Shown in pieces: positions 7,402 through 14,529 of a stretch of DNA of 63,570 nt. Location of the stretch: positions 1-63,570 of the forward strand of contig JASJGJ010000033.1 in assembly GCA_033791605.1 (NCBI GenBank), given 5' to 3'. Each line of letters begins with the position of its first letter. Position 1 is the first letter of the stretch. The notes under the pieces are model-generated. The model was given only the letters and a program-made list of their open reading frames with translations, was not told where the DNA came from and did not search any database. The translations under genes were made by a program, and so were the position numbers. Origin of the DNA: Porticoccus sp033791605 (GTDB lineage Bacteria; Pseudomonadota; Gammaproteobacteria; Pseudomonadales; Porticoccaceae).

Positions 7402-7627
7402 ATGTCATACGAAGACTACCATGAAGGCTTAGGTATACTTTGAGAAGAAGTCAAAGATTTGCATCAGACAATCTGTTCTCTGATGGAATAACTTGATACC
7501 GTGGATCGGTATCAACAACGAATTGACGCATAAATCCATACTGGTTGAATGGCTGTGTCGAAAGAACCAGTATTTTTATAAACAGCTGAAACGCTTTTTG
7601 TTTACGAAAAAAGCCATTGCTAATTAA
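7402..7627 (+). pseudogene. decayed encapsulated-ferritin (EncFtn) gene
   Basis: The start is well preserved: AGGGAG, then ATG and MSYEDYHEGLGIL, followed by a TGA, EEVKDLHQTICSLME, a TAA and LDTVDRYQQRIDA. This matches the first 45 residues of the ferritin-like proteins packed inside encapsulin shells (pattern SEE-KD-HRA--SLMEELEAVDWY-QR-DA). After a further stop and a shift of frame, LVEWLCRKNQYFYKQLKRF followed by LFTKKAIAN fits the family C-terminus (LEWIRR...LFTEKPIAH). The middle, with the E-x-x-H iron ligands and the KEH motif, is deleted. Two internal nonsense codons, a frameshift and the deletion make it non-functional. No encapsulin shell gene is present in the window. Confidence 0.85.
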
Positions 7628-7675
7628 TTTAAGTTAAGAGGTTTTACTTTGTGGCAATCAAACAGGAAACAACTT

Positions 7676-8278
7676 ATGGAATACACACTACCAGAACTAC
7701 CTTATGAAAAATCGGCATTGCAACCTTTTCTTTCGGAACATGCTGTGGACATTCATTATGAAAAACATCATCGAGGCTATGTAAATAAACTAAACAAAGC
7801 TCTCTCGAACCAACAGCACTATGAAGGTCTTTCCCTGGAAGAATTAATTTGCCAGACACCATTGAACAGCAGTATTTTTAATGTTGCTGCACAAACATGG
7901 AACCATACTTTCTTCTGGCACAGCATTAGCCCAGATACTGATCACCAGCTTTCTGAACTATCACCACTTGCCAGGGAAATAAAAGAGACTTTTGGTAGTC
8001 TTGAAAAAATGCTGGAACAATTTAAAGATGTGGGTAAGTCGCAATTTGGTTCTGGCTGGGTGTGGTTGGTTAAAAACCAGAAAAACACACTGGAGATTTG
8101 CAGTACTGCTAATGCCGAGTCAGTGCTTCGTGATAACAAGCAGCCATTGTTGATTTGTGATGTTTGGGAGCATGCTTATTATATTGATTACCGAAATGAC
8201 AGGGCAAGTTACCTGGAGGCTTTTGTCAAACGTATCAACTGGAAGTTTGTTGAAAATAATTTCAACGAAAAAACTTAA
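7676..8278 (+). CDS. sodB: iron-type superoxide dismutase
   Basis: Converts superoxide to oxygen and peroxide in the cytoplasm. The 200-residue length is normal. Metal ligands are in place: His27 (HYEKHH), His77 (TWNHTFFWH), Asp162 and His166 (DVWEHAYYIDY). Gln73 in AAQTWNH and the GSGWVWLV segment favour the Fe form over Mn. The ATG at 7676 is chosen because the family starts MxYxLPxLPY and AGGAAAC lies upstream; an in-frame TTG at 7649 would add nine residues unlike the family. It follows the ferritin remnant by 48 bases, and both may once have formed an iron/oxidative-stress pair. The promoter is unclear; read-through from csbD is possible. Confidence 0.95.
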   Translation: MEYTLPELPYEKSALQPFLSEHAVDIHYEKHHRGYVNKLNKALSNQQHYEGLSLEELICQTPLNSSIFNVAAQTWNHTFFWHSISPDTDHQLSELSPLAREIKETFGSLEKMLEQFKDVGKSQFGSGWVWLVKNQKNTLEICSTANAESVLRDNKQPLLICDVWEHAYYIDYRNDRASYLEAFVKRINWKFVENNFNEKT

Positions 8279-8431
8279 TTTTGACTTTAAAACAAAAAGA
8301 TTAATAGGTTTACCTAGGAGGCATTGGTGAGGCAGTGCAGGGAACAGCCGTCTCCCACTACCGTTGCTTTACTCGCTTGTCTTGTTTGGTCAAGGCGCAA
8401 GAAAGTTTAGGAAACTAAGCTCAGTAGCTAG

Positions 8432-8452
8432 CCCGCATTTTGCGGGTTTTTT
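8432..8452 (+). terminator. rho-independent terminator
   Basis: Stem cccgca (8432-8437), loop ttt, tgcggg (8441-8446), then six T. It lies 154 bases after the superoxide dismutase stop and 29 bases from the end of the convergent intI pseudogene. The stretch 8279-8431 holds no gene I can recognise. Confidence 0.85.
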
Positions 8453-8480
8453 ATGTCTGTTTATTTTCTAGCTCAACGTC

Positions 8481-9120
8481 CTAATTCAAAAGCCGTAGCG
8501 CATCAGGAAGATGAATGTGGCCTGCTTCTTTATATATATCCTCTACGTGAAGTTGCTTTCTATTTAACAAATGCCTTTCTAGTGGACGAATGAGCTTGTT
8601 AGGAATCATGACTACGCCCTTTAGTGTTTCATACAGTAATCGTTTTGAGGGATAAGTCGATGTCTTGAACGCGAAGGGTAGTGCACTCATTAACCCGCAA
8701 TCCAAAGCTGCCATCAGCTTCGTTGTTCCTCTTAAATGAGAAAACAGAAGCGCTACTTCTTCTTTGCTGAGTACGGTGGGTATATTTTTAAACCGCCGTA
8801 CATTCCGGAGATAGTCGAGTTCGCCAAAATCCAGCTTTAGCAGTTGTTTGTAGAGAAAAACGAGAAAATTGAGAGCTTGCTTTGAGTATTACCCGAAGCA
8901 TTACGATAAGCAAAGAGGTGCGTTAAATATTGCTCAATATGGACCTTAGATAGGTCTTTTGGATGCTGCTTGTTGTGAAAATAGATGTACTGTCGAATCC
9001 AGTAGATATAAGTTTTTTCGGTGTTGCGGCTATATTTTCGCCGTTTGATTTCAGCCCGGACTTGGTCAATTAGCCTGATAGGCTTGGCGGGGTTCCATGC
9101 ATCACTCCATAAGCTTAACT
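8481..9120 (-). pseudogene. intI: integron integrase intI, frameshifted and C-terminally truncated
   Basis: Reading the minus strand from about 9120, the N-terminal core-binding domain is clear: KPIRLIDQVRAEIKRRKYS, then EKTYIYWIRQYIYFHNKQHP. A frameshift near 8875 moves on to LNFLVFLYKQLLKLDF...FKNIPTVLSKEEVALLFSHL. A second shift near 8705 gives LRVNEC-TLRVQDIDLSLKTITV with an in-frame stop. A third change leads to VVMIPNKLIRPL and the family-specific segment KQLHVEDIYKEAGHIHLPDAL, typical of IntI and not of phage integrases. The gene then stops: the C-terminal H-x-x-R and tyrosine nucleophile are missing. It faces away from the cassettes, as in a standard integron. It cannot recombine DNA. 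Confidence 0.88.
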
Positions 9121-9333
9121 CCTTTTTAATGTAACTAGTTGATGATAGAGTAAAAAATAACGGATTATAGCTTTAGGGGGAAAGAGATATATGGAAATAA
9201 TTCCTTCTTTGCTAATTTACCCAAAACGATTGTTGATGATAACCCTTTGATTCATTGAGGATATCGTGTTGATTAATAAAAGTATAAAAAGTGATATACG
9301 GACTGTAGGGTCCGGTTTATCACACTGTTAGGC
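9121..9333 (+). other. attI-like region with core site GTTAGGC
   Basis: This stretch separates the start of the intI pseudogene from the first cassette. It ends in GTTAGGC (9327-9333), a perfect GTTRRRY core site. No attC-type paired boxes are visible upstream of it, so it fits attI rather than attC. The first cassette would begin at 9328. No gene is seen here; the integrase and cassette promoters would be expected in this region. Confidence 0.65.
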
Positions 9334-9343
9334 ATCAATATTA

Positions 9344-9751
9344 ATGAGTGACGTGCCAATAAAAAATATCGTCGGTTCCCGAATTGAATCGGCAGAGCAT
9401 GATCGAAACTCAGGAAGTTGGCTTATCCACTTTGCCAATGGTGATTCTCTAAATATTGAGTGTATGTGGCGTCTTCTTGAGGGGAATACCATTAGTTCGA
9501 CCAGCGAGGATCATGCCCAGTTATTTGGCCTTGATACTCCGTTTGATGGTGAGGAGGCATTAAAAGAAATGGGGTCCCATAAAATAGTTTCTGCCGAATG
9601 CACGAACTCAACTGGTGATTTAGTCATTGCGCTAGGGCAATGTTTCTCACTACAGATTATTGCCATTTCAGCTGGCTATGAGGCATGGCAATATAAGCAA
9701 AAAGGCGGCAGTAGCTTTGTTGCAGTTGGCGGGCAAGTCCATGGCTACTAA
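9344..9751 (+). CDS. integron cassette 1 protein, unknown function
   Basis: A 135-residue acidic soluble protein without signal peptide or membrane span. The first half has alternating strands around GSWLIHFANGDSLNIECMWRLLEG, a pattern found in small DUF6188-like cassette proteins, but I cannot assign the family with certainty. It is the only gene of cassette 1 (9328-9826): the ATG is 10 bases after the attI-like core site and the TAA is two bases before the attC R'' box. Like many cassette genes it has no promoter of its own and would depend on an integron promoter upstream. No enzymatic motif is visible. Confidence 0.75.
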   Translation: MSDVPIKNIVGSRIESAEHDRNSGSWLIHFANGDSLNIECMWRLLEGNTISSTSEDHAQLFGLDTPFDGEEALKEMGSHKIVSAECTNSTGDLVIALGQCFSLQIIAISAGYEAWQYKQKGGSSFVAVGGQVHGY

Positions 9752-9753
9752 AT

Positions 9754-9832
9754 GCCTAACAAATCAATTAATGTCGCCTTCGGCTGGACAAAAAAAGCGT
9801 TGCTTTTTTCGCCCATTATTGAGGCGTTATAC
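9754..9832 (+). repeat. attC site of cassette 1
   Basis: R'' GCCTAAC (9754-9760), an L'' box caattaatg (from 9764), an inner hairpin aaaaaagc-gtt-gctttttt, an L' box cattattg and R' GTTATAC (9826-9832). L'' carries one extra base relative to L', the known asymmetry of attC. R'' is the exact reverse complement of GTTAGGC at 9327-9333, the front edge of the same cassette, as expected for a cassette that was once circular. Confidence 0.88.
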
Positions 9833-9847
9833 GGCAGACTAACTGTT

Positions 9848-10321
9848 ATGACTGAGTCAGACATTGAAAAGCAGAAGCAACTGGCAATAAAAATAGTTAC
9901 ATCAGCCGATGAAGGTGAAAAAGAAGCGCTTCGTATTTGGATTGAACGCCTTTTGAATTTAAAGGCGTCGAGTTTGTCAGCTTCACAAAAAGCTAAGCAA
10001 GCTATTTCACTCACGGCTGAAAGTAAGGTGCTAGTACCAACCGTAAAAATGATTGCTCGAGAAACCAAACGCCTAGCATGGGATGACCGTAGCTTAAAAG
10101 GGCGGCTCGGGTTAGGCTGCGCGGCATTGGGGATTGCTCTATTTGGGGGCCAGGGCGCTGGCATAGCAGCACTGGGCACCGCCATTGGTGTTCCACTCTG
10201 GGTCGTTTTTGGTGCTGGTGGGGCTTTTGCGGGTGTTGTTTATGAAGAAATCACTGGGAGAAAACCGAATACCAAAACAACCTATACCGTAATAGATGCT
10301 GAAGGTAAGGATGAAGAGTAA
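9848..10321 (+). CDS. integron cassette 2 protein with glycine-rich membrane hairpin
   Basis: A 157-residue protein from the ATG at 9848. An in-frame ATG at 9752 is rejected because the extra 32 codons are attC sequence. The N-terminal 85 residues are charged and helical. They are followed by a glycine-rich hydrophobic hairpin (LGLGCAALGIALFGGQGAGIAALG, then PLWVVFGAGGAFAGVVYEE) and a polar tail. The layout suggests a membrane-inserting or membrane-associated protein. I do not recognise the family. It is the only gene of cassette 2 (9827-10373), with its stop four bases before the attC R'' box. Confidence 0.75.
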   Translation: MTESDIEKQKQLAIKIVTSADEGEKEALRIWIERLLNLKASSLSASQKAKQAISLTAESKVLVPTVKMIARETKRLAWDDRSLKGRLGLGCAALGIALFGGQGAGIAALGTAIGVPLWVVFGAGGAFAGVVYEEITGRKPNTKTTYTVIDAEGKDEE

Positions 10322-10325
10322 TGCT

Positions 10326-10379
10326 GTATAACCAGTGTGGGTATGACCTAAAGGACAGTCGCTGCCACAGGCGTTGAGA
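10326..10379 (+). repeat. short attC site of cassette 2
   Basis: R'' GTATAAC (10326-10332) is the exact reverse complement of GTTATAC at 9826-9832, the front edge of cassette 2. L'' tgtgg (10336-10340) pairs with L' ccaca (10365-10369), and GTTGAGA (10373-10379) is the best R' candidate although its last base does not fit GTTRRRY. At 54 bases it is near the lower size limit for attC. No third cassette follows; 10380-10614 holds no gene. Confidence 0.65.
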
Positions 10380-10614
10380 AGTTCGTGCTTGTAATACTGA
10401 TCTTCGACAAAAAGGTCAGCACGGAAAAACCTGATAAAAAGAAAGAAATGATAAGAAAATTATGCGTATCGTTACGCTACCAGTTAAGTGAAAAAACCTG
10501 TGTGTTAAAGGTGAACAATAAGTAGGCCTTAAGTGATAAACAAGTAATAAATAAGATGAAATAAGTTACAGCCTGCTTAAACTGACTATCTAGCAGCTAA
10601 CTCAGAGGCTATCT

Positions 10615-11385
10615 ATGGCCAAACGCTATACATCACAAGCCGTTCTGCAATTCTGTCAAAATTGTTTAAAAACAATGGCTCTCTATGACAGCGAGAATGA
10701 GCGATTTGTAGAATATCGCGATGAGTTATTACCGTGGGTCGAGGAGCTTGGAAGCTGGGGGTCTCTGTACGATAAACCTATTGAAGCGTTATTTTCAGAG
10801 ATGATGACGTTGATGAGCTTATCAGCGGAAAGCCTGATGCCATCAGTCGTAGCGTTATCTGAAGCGCCATTGGATATTGACCCTGAAATATCTATCGCCG
10901 CCAACCCAGACGTTAAGGTGGAGGCCGCCGGTTTAGTTACCCTGATGATTCTCGCTTGGCGTGGCCATCTGCGAGCAATGGACCTGTTCAATCAGAGTAT
11001 TGATGAGCTGTTGGATACCGCTTTCTCTGAAGAGCCCGATGATGAGGCTTTATTCAAAGCTATTTTGGCAGATCGAGCGGTGCTAGGTTCTTCCGATGTT
11101 CAGGCCCGAATTGCTGAAGCTGCGCTGATGTCTGATGACGCGTTTTTTGACGCGCTGTCGAAAGCCCTCACCCAAACTAAACCCAGAAGGCCAAAACAAG
11201 ACTATGACGAACTACGGTTTTTGATGGGCGTTTTGGATGAGCAGAAAATGCTTGAAGGCTTTACTTGGGATGAAATTGCCGATCTTTTTATTGATGAACT
11301 CTCACTTTATCCCAATGATAGTGAAGACCCCGTCGCGGGGTTAAAGAAATTGATTGTTAGCATCCGCAACTCTCGCGGGAAGTGA
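10615..11385 (+). CDS. island protein of unknown function
   Basis: A 256-residue acidic, leucine-rich and mainly helical soluble protein without signal peptide, membrane span or recognisable catalytic motif. The start ATG is preceded by a GAGGCT-type site eight bases upstream. It lies 93 bases before the helix-turn-helix and integrase pair and runs in the same direction, so it may belong to the mobility module, for instance as an accessory or regulatory protein. That is a positional guess. Base use is close to that of the integrase gene and unlike the AT-rich stress genes. Confidence 0.7.
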   Translation: MAKRYTSQAVLQFCQNCLKTMALYDSENERFVEYRDELLPWVEELGSWGSLYDKPIEALFSEMMTLMSLSAESLMPSVVALSEAPLDIDPEISIAANPDVKVEAAGLVTLMILAWRGHLRAMDLFNQSIDELLDTAFSEEPDDEALFKAILADRAVLGSSDVQARIAEAALMSDDAFFDALSKALTQTKPRRPKQDYDELRFLMGVLDEQKMLEGFTWDEIADLFIDELSLYPNDSEDPVAGLKKLIVSIRNSRGK

Positions 11386-11478
11386 AAAGCATTTTTCAGG
11401 TTCTTAGAGAACATTGCCTCAGGGAATAAGCTGCTTTGCGTTGACACATTGTGAACGCAACACAGCAGAGGAAGCCCT

Positions 11479-11850
11479 ATGGCTCACCACCCAACCAACG
11501 TTCAGCCCTTTCTTCCGAGATTGATTCGGTTACGTGATGTCCCTTATTACTTGGGAATGGATCGCAATCGATTCAATCGAGAGGTACGGCAGCATTTGAC
11601 TGAAATACCTATTGGTAAGCAGGGCATTGCCTTCGATCGACTTGAATTAGATGGTTGGGTGGAGGATTATAAGTCCCGCTGTGGGCGTTCGCAAAAACAT
11701 AGAGGAGATCTACTATGTCAAAGCGAATCCCAGGCCTCTACAAACGAGGCAAACAGGGCATCTGGCACATTGATAAATGCGTCAAAGGATATGGCCGACT
11801 TCACGAGAGTACTGACACAAGTAACCTCAAAGAAGCGGAGCAATACCTGA
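11479..11850 (+). CDS. small helix-turn-helix protein preceding the integrase (putative excisionase/regulator)
   Basis: A 123-residue protein. The N-terminal 70 residues contain an AlpA/excisionase-like winged-helix pattern: LIRLRDVPYYLGMDRNRFNREVRQ, then IPIGKQGIAFDRLELDGWVEDY. The C-terminal 45 residues are polar and read through the start of the integrase gene in another frame (136-base overlap). As I recall, this long overlap and the polar tail are shared with homologues beside integrases of this type in Pseudomonas islands, so the overlap is probably genuine. The likely role is a directionality factor or repressor for the integrase. An AGAGGAAG ribosome binding site precedes the ATG. Confidence 0.78.
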   Translation: MAHHPTNVQPFLPRLIRLRDVPYYLGMDRNRFNREVRQHLTEIPIGKQGIAFDRLELDGWVEDYKSRCGRSQKHRGDLLCQSESQASTNEANRASGTLINASKDMADFTRVLTQVTSKKRSNT

Positions 11851-12848
11851 TTCGGCGATTGGAAGAGATGCGTAATGCGAATGTTTATGGCATTCGACCT
11901 GAACGCTCTTTTCGGCAGGCGGCGACTAAGTTTTTGTTGGATGTTCAGCATAAACGGAGTGTTGGTCGCTATGCACAATCCTTGAAGGCTTTAGACCTGA
12001 TTATCGGTGATTTACCGTTACACCAGGTTCATCAGGGCACGTTGGATAAGTTTATTCAGCATCGTCGAAAGCAGGGTATGAAAGCCAACACGATCAACCG
12101 TGATTTGGCCGTGGTTCGGAGAATTTTGAATCTGGCTGCTCGATTATGGCGGGATGAGCATGGTTTGACTTGGCTCCAAACGGCACCTTTGTTGCAGATG
12201 TTAGAGGTAGATGATGCCCGAAAGCCCTATCCCTTATCGTGGGAAGAGCAAGCACAATTGTTTGAGCGTTTGCCGGAACACTTAAGAGAGATGGTGTTAT
12301 TTAAGGTCAACACGGGAACTCGGGAGCAGGAGGTCACTTGTTTACGATGGGATTGGGAGGTATCAATTCCAGAGCTGAAAACGAGTGTCTTCATCATACC
12401 GGGTGAGGGTGTAAAGAATGGTGAAGATCGATTGGTGGTCATGAATGCTGAAGCGAGAGCGGTGATTAACCGTCAGCGTGGCAAGCACTCAGAGTACGTA
12501 TTTACCTACTCGAATGGAAAACCGGTTGATCGCATCAATACGAAGGCTTGGCGTCGAGCACGAGAGGAGATAGGCATTCCTCAGGTGCGAGTGCATGACT
12601 TGAAACATACCTTTGGGCGGCGGTTACGTGCCGAAGGGGTAAGTCATGAGACGCGACAGGTATTGTTGGGCCATAAGAATGGACAGATCACTACGCATTA
12701 TTCTGCGGCTGAAGTTGGAGAATTACTCGGCGCTGTAGAGAAGGTGAGTTGGTCTGGAAACTCGACACCGACCTTGACGTTACTGAGGAGTGAAAACTCC
12801 CGCAAACTCCCCGCAGTGGGGAGAAGAAAAAAGGCCTGCATCGAGTAA
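11715..12848 (+). CDS. tyrosine-type site-specific integrase of the island
   Basis: A 377-residue integrase that would insert and excise the island at the tRNA-Met 3' half. It has an arm-binding N-terminus (MSKRIPGLYKRGKQG), a core-binding domain (about 55-150) and a catalytic domain (about 165-345). Catalytic residues are the first arginine in NTGTREQEV, box II HDLKHTFGRR (lysine where most integrases have arginine, a variant I associate with this subfamily), GHKNGQITTHY and the nucleophile tyrosine in THYSAAE. AGAGGAG lies upstream of the ATG. The stop is 21 bases from the att repeat, the usual position for an integrase next to its target tRNA. It is intact, so the island may still be excisable. 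Confidence 0.95.
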   Translation: MSKRIPGLYKRGKQGIWHIDKCVKGYGRLHESTDTSNLKEAEQYLIRRLEEMRNANVYGIRPERSFRQAATKFLLDVQHKRSVGRYAQSLKALDLIIGDLPLHQVHQGTLDKFIQHRRKQGMKANTINRDLAVVRRILNLAARLWRDEHGLTWLQTAPLLQMLEVDDARKPYPLSWEEQAQLFERLPEHLREMVLFKVNTGTREQEVTCLRWDWEVSIPELKTSVFIIPGEGVKNGEDRLVVMNAEARAVINRQRGKHSEYVFTYSNGKPVDRINTKAWRRAREEIGIPQVRVHDLKHTFGRRLRAEGVSHETRQVLLGHKNGQITTHYSAAEVGELLGAVEKVSWSGNSTPTLTLLRSENSRKLPAVGRRKKACIE

Positions 12849-12869
12849 ATCGTATGTAAGCCTTTGATG

Positions 12870-12919
12870 TATATGGTAGCTACGGGTGGACTTGAACCAC
12901 CGACCCCAGCATTATGAAT
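12870..12919 (-). repeat. right attachment site (attL), overlaps intact tRNA-Met
   Basis: Fifty bases identical to 322-371. It includes the tRNA 3' half from the anticodon loop to CCA plus four flanking bases. Here the tRNA 5' half follows directly, so insertion kept the gene whole. Confidence 0.93.
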
Positions 12920-12950
12920 GCTGTGCTCTAACCAGCTGAGCTACGTAGCC
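12874..12950 (-). tRNA. tRNA-Met (elongator, anticodon CAT)
   Basis: A 77-base cloverleaf on the minus strand, starting GGCTACGTAGCTC and ending with an encoded CCA. The acceptor stem GGCTACG pairs with CGTAGCT (one G-T pair), the anticodon loop is TTCATAA and the T-arm reads GGTTCAAGT. The first seven bases and overall pattern match elongator tRNA-Met rather than initiator tRNA. Its 3' half is the integration target of the island. Confidence 0.95.
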
Positions 12951-13176
12951 ACATTGATCACCTCTGACTGTTACAGGACCGTGTAATGGCTGGCCGTACA
13001 GTAAATAGGGGCGCGAATTCTCTCGATTTTACCTAGTGTTGTCAAGACGTTTTCTGATCGCTTCTGATTCCTACAGTTTTTCTTCGTAGCGGCGGAAGTT
13101 TTAAGTATGGTTGTGGGGTGGATCCCAAAAAGAAAAAGCTTTTTCAGACACATAATGTCCTTCTTCTTTCTAATTT

Positions 13177-14385
13177 TTATTGATATAACACTCGATAAAT
13201 AGCTCCAGCGTAATCATCGGAGATATAGATACTGCCGTCGGGGCCTTCTTCTATATCAACCGGTCGCCCAATAATATGTTTATCGTTTTGCAAAAAGTTG
13301 TTTAAAAAATCACGACTAGTAATTTTTCCTTGGATATCCCAATGCAAAGAGATAACTTTGTAGCCATCTGGCTTGCTACGATTCCAAGAGCCGTGTAGCG
13401 CTACGAGGGCAGAGCGCTGATAATCTCTAGGTCGGTGATCATAACGAAGAAAGTGTATCCCCAGCGGCGCATTATGGGCTTTAAAGCCAAAGCTTGGGGC
13501 GATGCTGCTATTTAGAAGCGTTTCTTTTTCTAGGCCATGTTTCGGATCGAGGCGACCAAAACCATTGATGTAGGGCCAACCATAAAAACCGTTCTGTTGA
13601 ATACGGTTGAGTTCATCGGGTGGGAAGTCGTCTCCCAGCAGGTCACGGCCATTGTCTGTGGCATATAGGCTATTGTCCCAAGGTGTCCAGTCGAATCCCA
13701 CACTGTTTCGTAATCCTGATGCGTAAATGTGACCATCACTACCGTCAGGACGGAAGCGCATCATGGTGGCACGGCGATTATCCGTTTCTTCGCAGGCATT
13801 ACAGCTTGATCCACCAGTGAGATAGAGCCATCCATCGGGGCCAAACCGTAGGGTCTTGGTCCAATGGTTGCCGCCCGTGGGCAGGTCGGTTATGAGTCTA
13901 TGGTAGTCACCTACAGTTTTTCTTCTTTTCCAGTCCACAGCAATACGGCCAATGGCATGGTTTTCAGCGATGTAAAGCCAATCGTTATTGTTATCATGAT
14001 AGAGATCAATACCGTGAGGGCGGTTAAGTCCGGTTATTAATGGAATCGTTGCATCAGCTTTGCCATTTTTATCCGGATCACCAAGTAAATAAATGGTCCC
14101 TTTGCTTGGTGAGCTCACTAATAATTGTCCGTCAGGAGTGATTTTGAGCATCCGAGCATTAGGTATATTGTCGGCAAATAATGTGACCTGAAATCCTTTT
14201 GCAGGTAGAAGCACCTTGAGTTGTGATGGGCTGGGGGCACCTATACCTTTGTCAGAGAGGCTGTTAAACAGGACTTGATAACTGCTAATTTCAAGCCCGG
14301 GAATAACTTTTGTGGCGAGAAAGCTGACCACAAGAAGGGTTATCAGGATAAGGGGCAGAGCCGCGAGGGCTTTTATAAACCGCAT
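13177..14385 (-). CDS. membrane-anchored PQQ-dependent sugar dehydrogenase-like (sorbosone dehydrogenase family) protein
   Basis: A 402-residue protein with one N-terminal membrane anchor or signal (about 7-27) and a six-bladed beta-propeller of the soluble glucose / L-sorbosone dehydrogenase family. Typical blade motifs are visible: GLNRPHGIDLYHD, LRFGPDGWLYLTGG, YASGLRNSVGFDW, DNGRDLLGDDFPPDELN, NGFYGWPY and VALHGSWNRSKPDGYKV. In the family a histidine and arginine in these segments contact PQQ and sugar. Substrate and cofactor use here are not shown; many members are uncharacterised. A CNACEE motif may bind metal or form a disulfide. It is a single gene just outside the island, ending 226 bases from the tRNA-Met 5' end. 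Confidence 0.85.
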   Translation of the reverse strand: MRFIKALAALPLILITLLVVSFLATKVIPGLEISSYQVLFNSLSDKGIGAPSPSQLKVLLPAKGFQVTLFADNIPNARMLKITPDGQLLVSSPSKGTIYLLGDPDKNGKADATIPLITGLNRPHGIDLYHDNNNDWLYIAENHAIGRIAVDWKRRKTVGDYHRLITDLPTGGNHWTKTLRFGPDGWLYLTGGSSCNACEETDNRRATMMRFRPDGSDGHIYASGLRNSVGFDWTPWDNSLYATDNGRDLLGDDFPPDELNRIQQNGFYGWPYINGFGRLDPKHGLEKETLLNSSIAPSFGFKAHNAPLGIHFLRYDHRPRDYQRSALVALHGSWNRSKPDGYKVISLHWDIQGKITSRDFLNNFLQNDKHIIGRPVDIEEGPDGSIYISDDYAGAIYRVLYQ

Positions 14386-14470
14386 GAAGACAGTATAGGT
14401 GTATTAGAAATTTATGGGGACAATCAATACTATAGTAGCAACAAAACTTTGGTGGGATGTATTTTGTTGT

Positions 14471-14511
14471 TTTTATCAGGAGCCTGCCACGATGGCAGGC
14501 TCCTGATAAAA
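14471..14511 (-). terminator. strong terminator hairpin after ychF
   Basis: Nineteen-base perfect stem, ttttatcaggagcctgcca (14471-14489) with its complement at 14493-14511, and a three-base loop. The stem ends in A/T runs on both strands, so it can stop transcription from ychF (stop at 14530) and could also act on the other strand. Confidence 0.88.
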
Positions 14512-14529
14512 ATGTCTGGAAGAGAGGGT

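Larger units (their letters stand above)
322..12919. mobile_element. integrative genomic island in tRNA-Met carrying a sigma-54 stress regulon and a dead integron
   Basis: The element is bounded by 50-bp perfect direct repeats of the tRNA-Met 3' half. A tyrosine integrase (11715-12848) runs toward the intact tRNA, with a small helix-turn-helix protein in front of it. Cargo runs from a sigma-54 activator through envelope stress proteins and superoxide dismutase to an integron remnant. No conjugation, replication or phage structural genes are visible, so it would need outside help to move between cells. Several cargo genes are decayed (EncFtn, intI), which points to a long residence. Confidence 0.92.

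Noticed and set aside
9748..10185. 145-codon minus-strand frame opposite cassette 2
   Set aside because: Shadow of the cassette gene and attC; composition rich in Ser/Pro/Ala with no motif.
13132..13145. gaaaaagctttttc palindrome as terminator of the PQQ-type dehydrogenase gene
   Set aside because: Short A/T-rich stem with no GC clamp; too weak to support.
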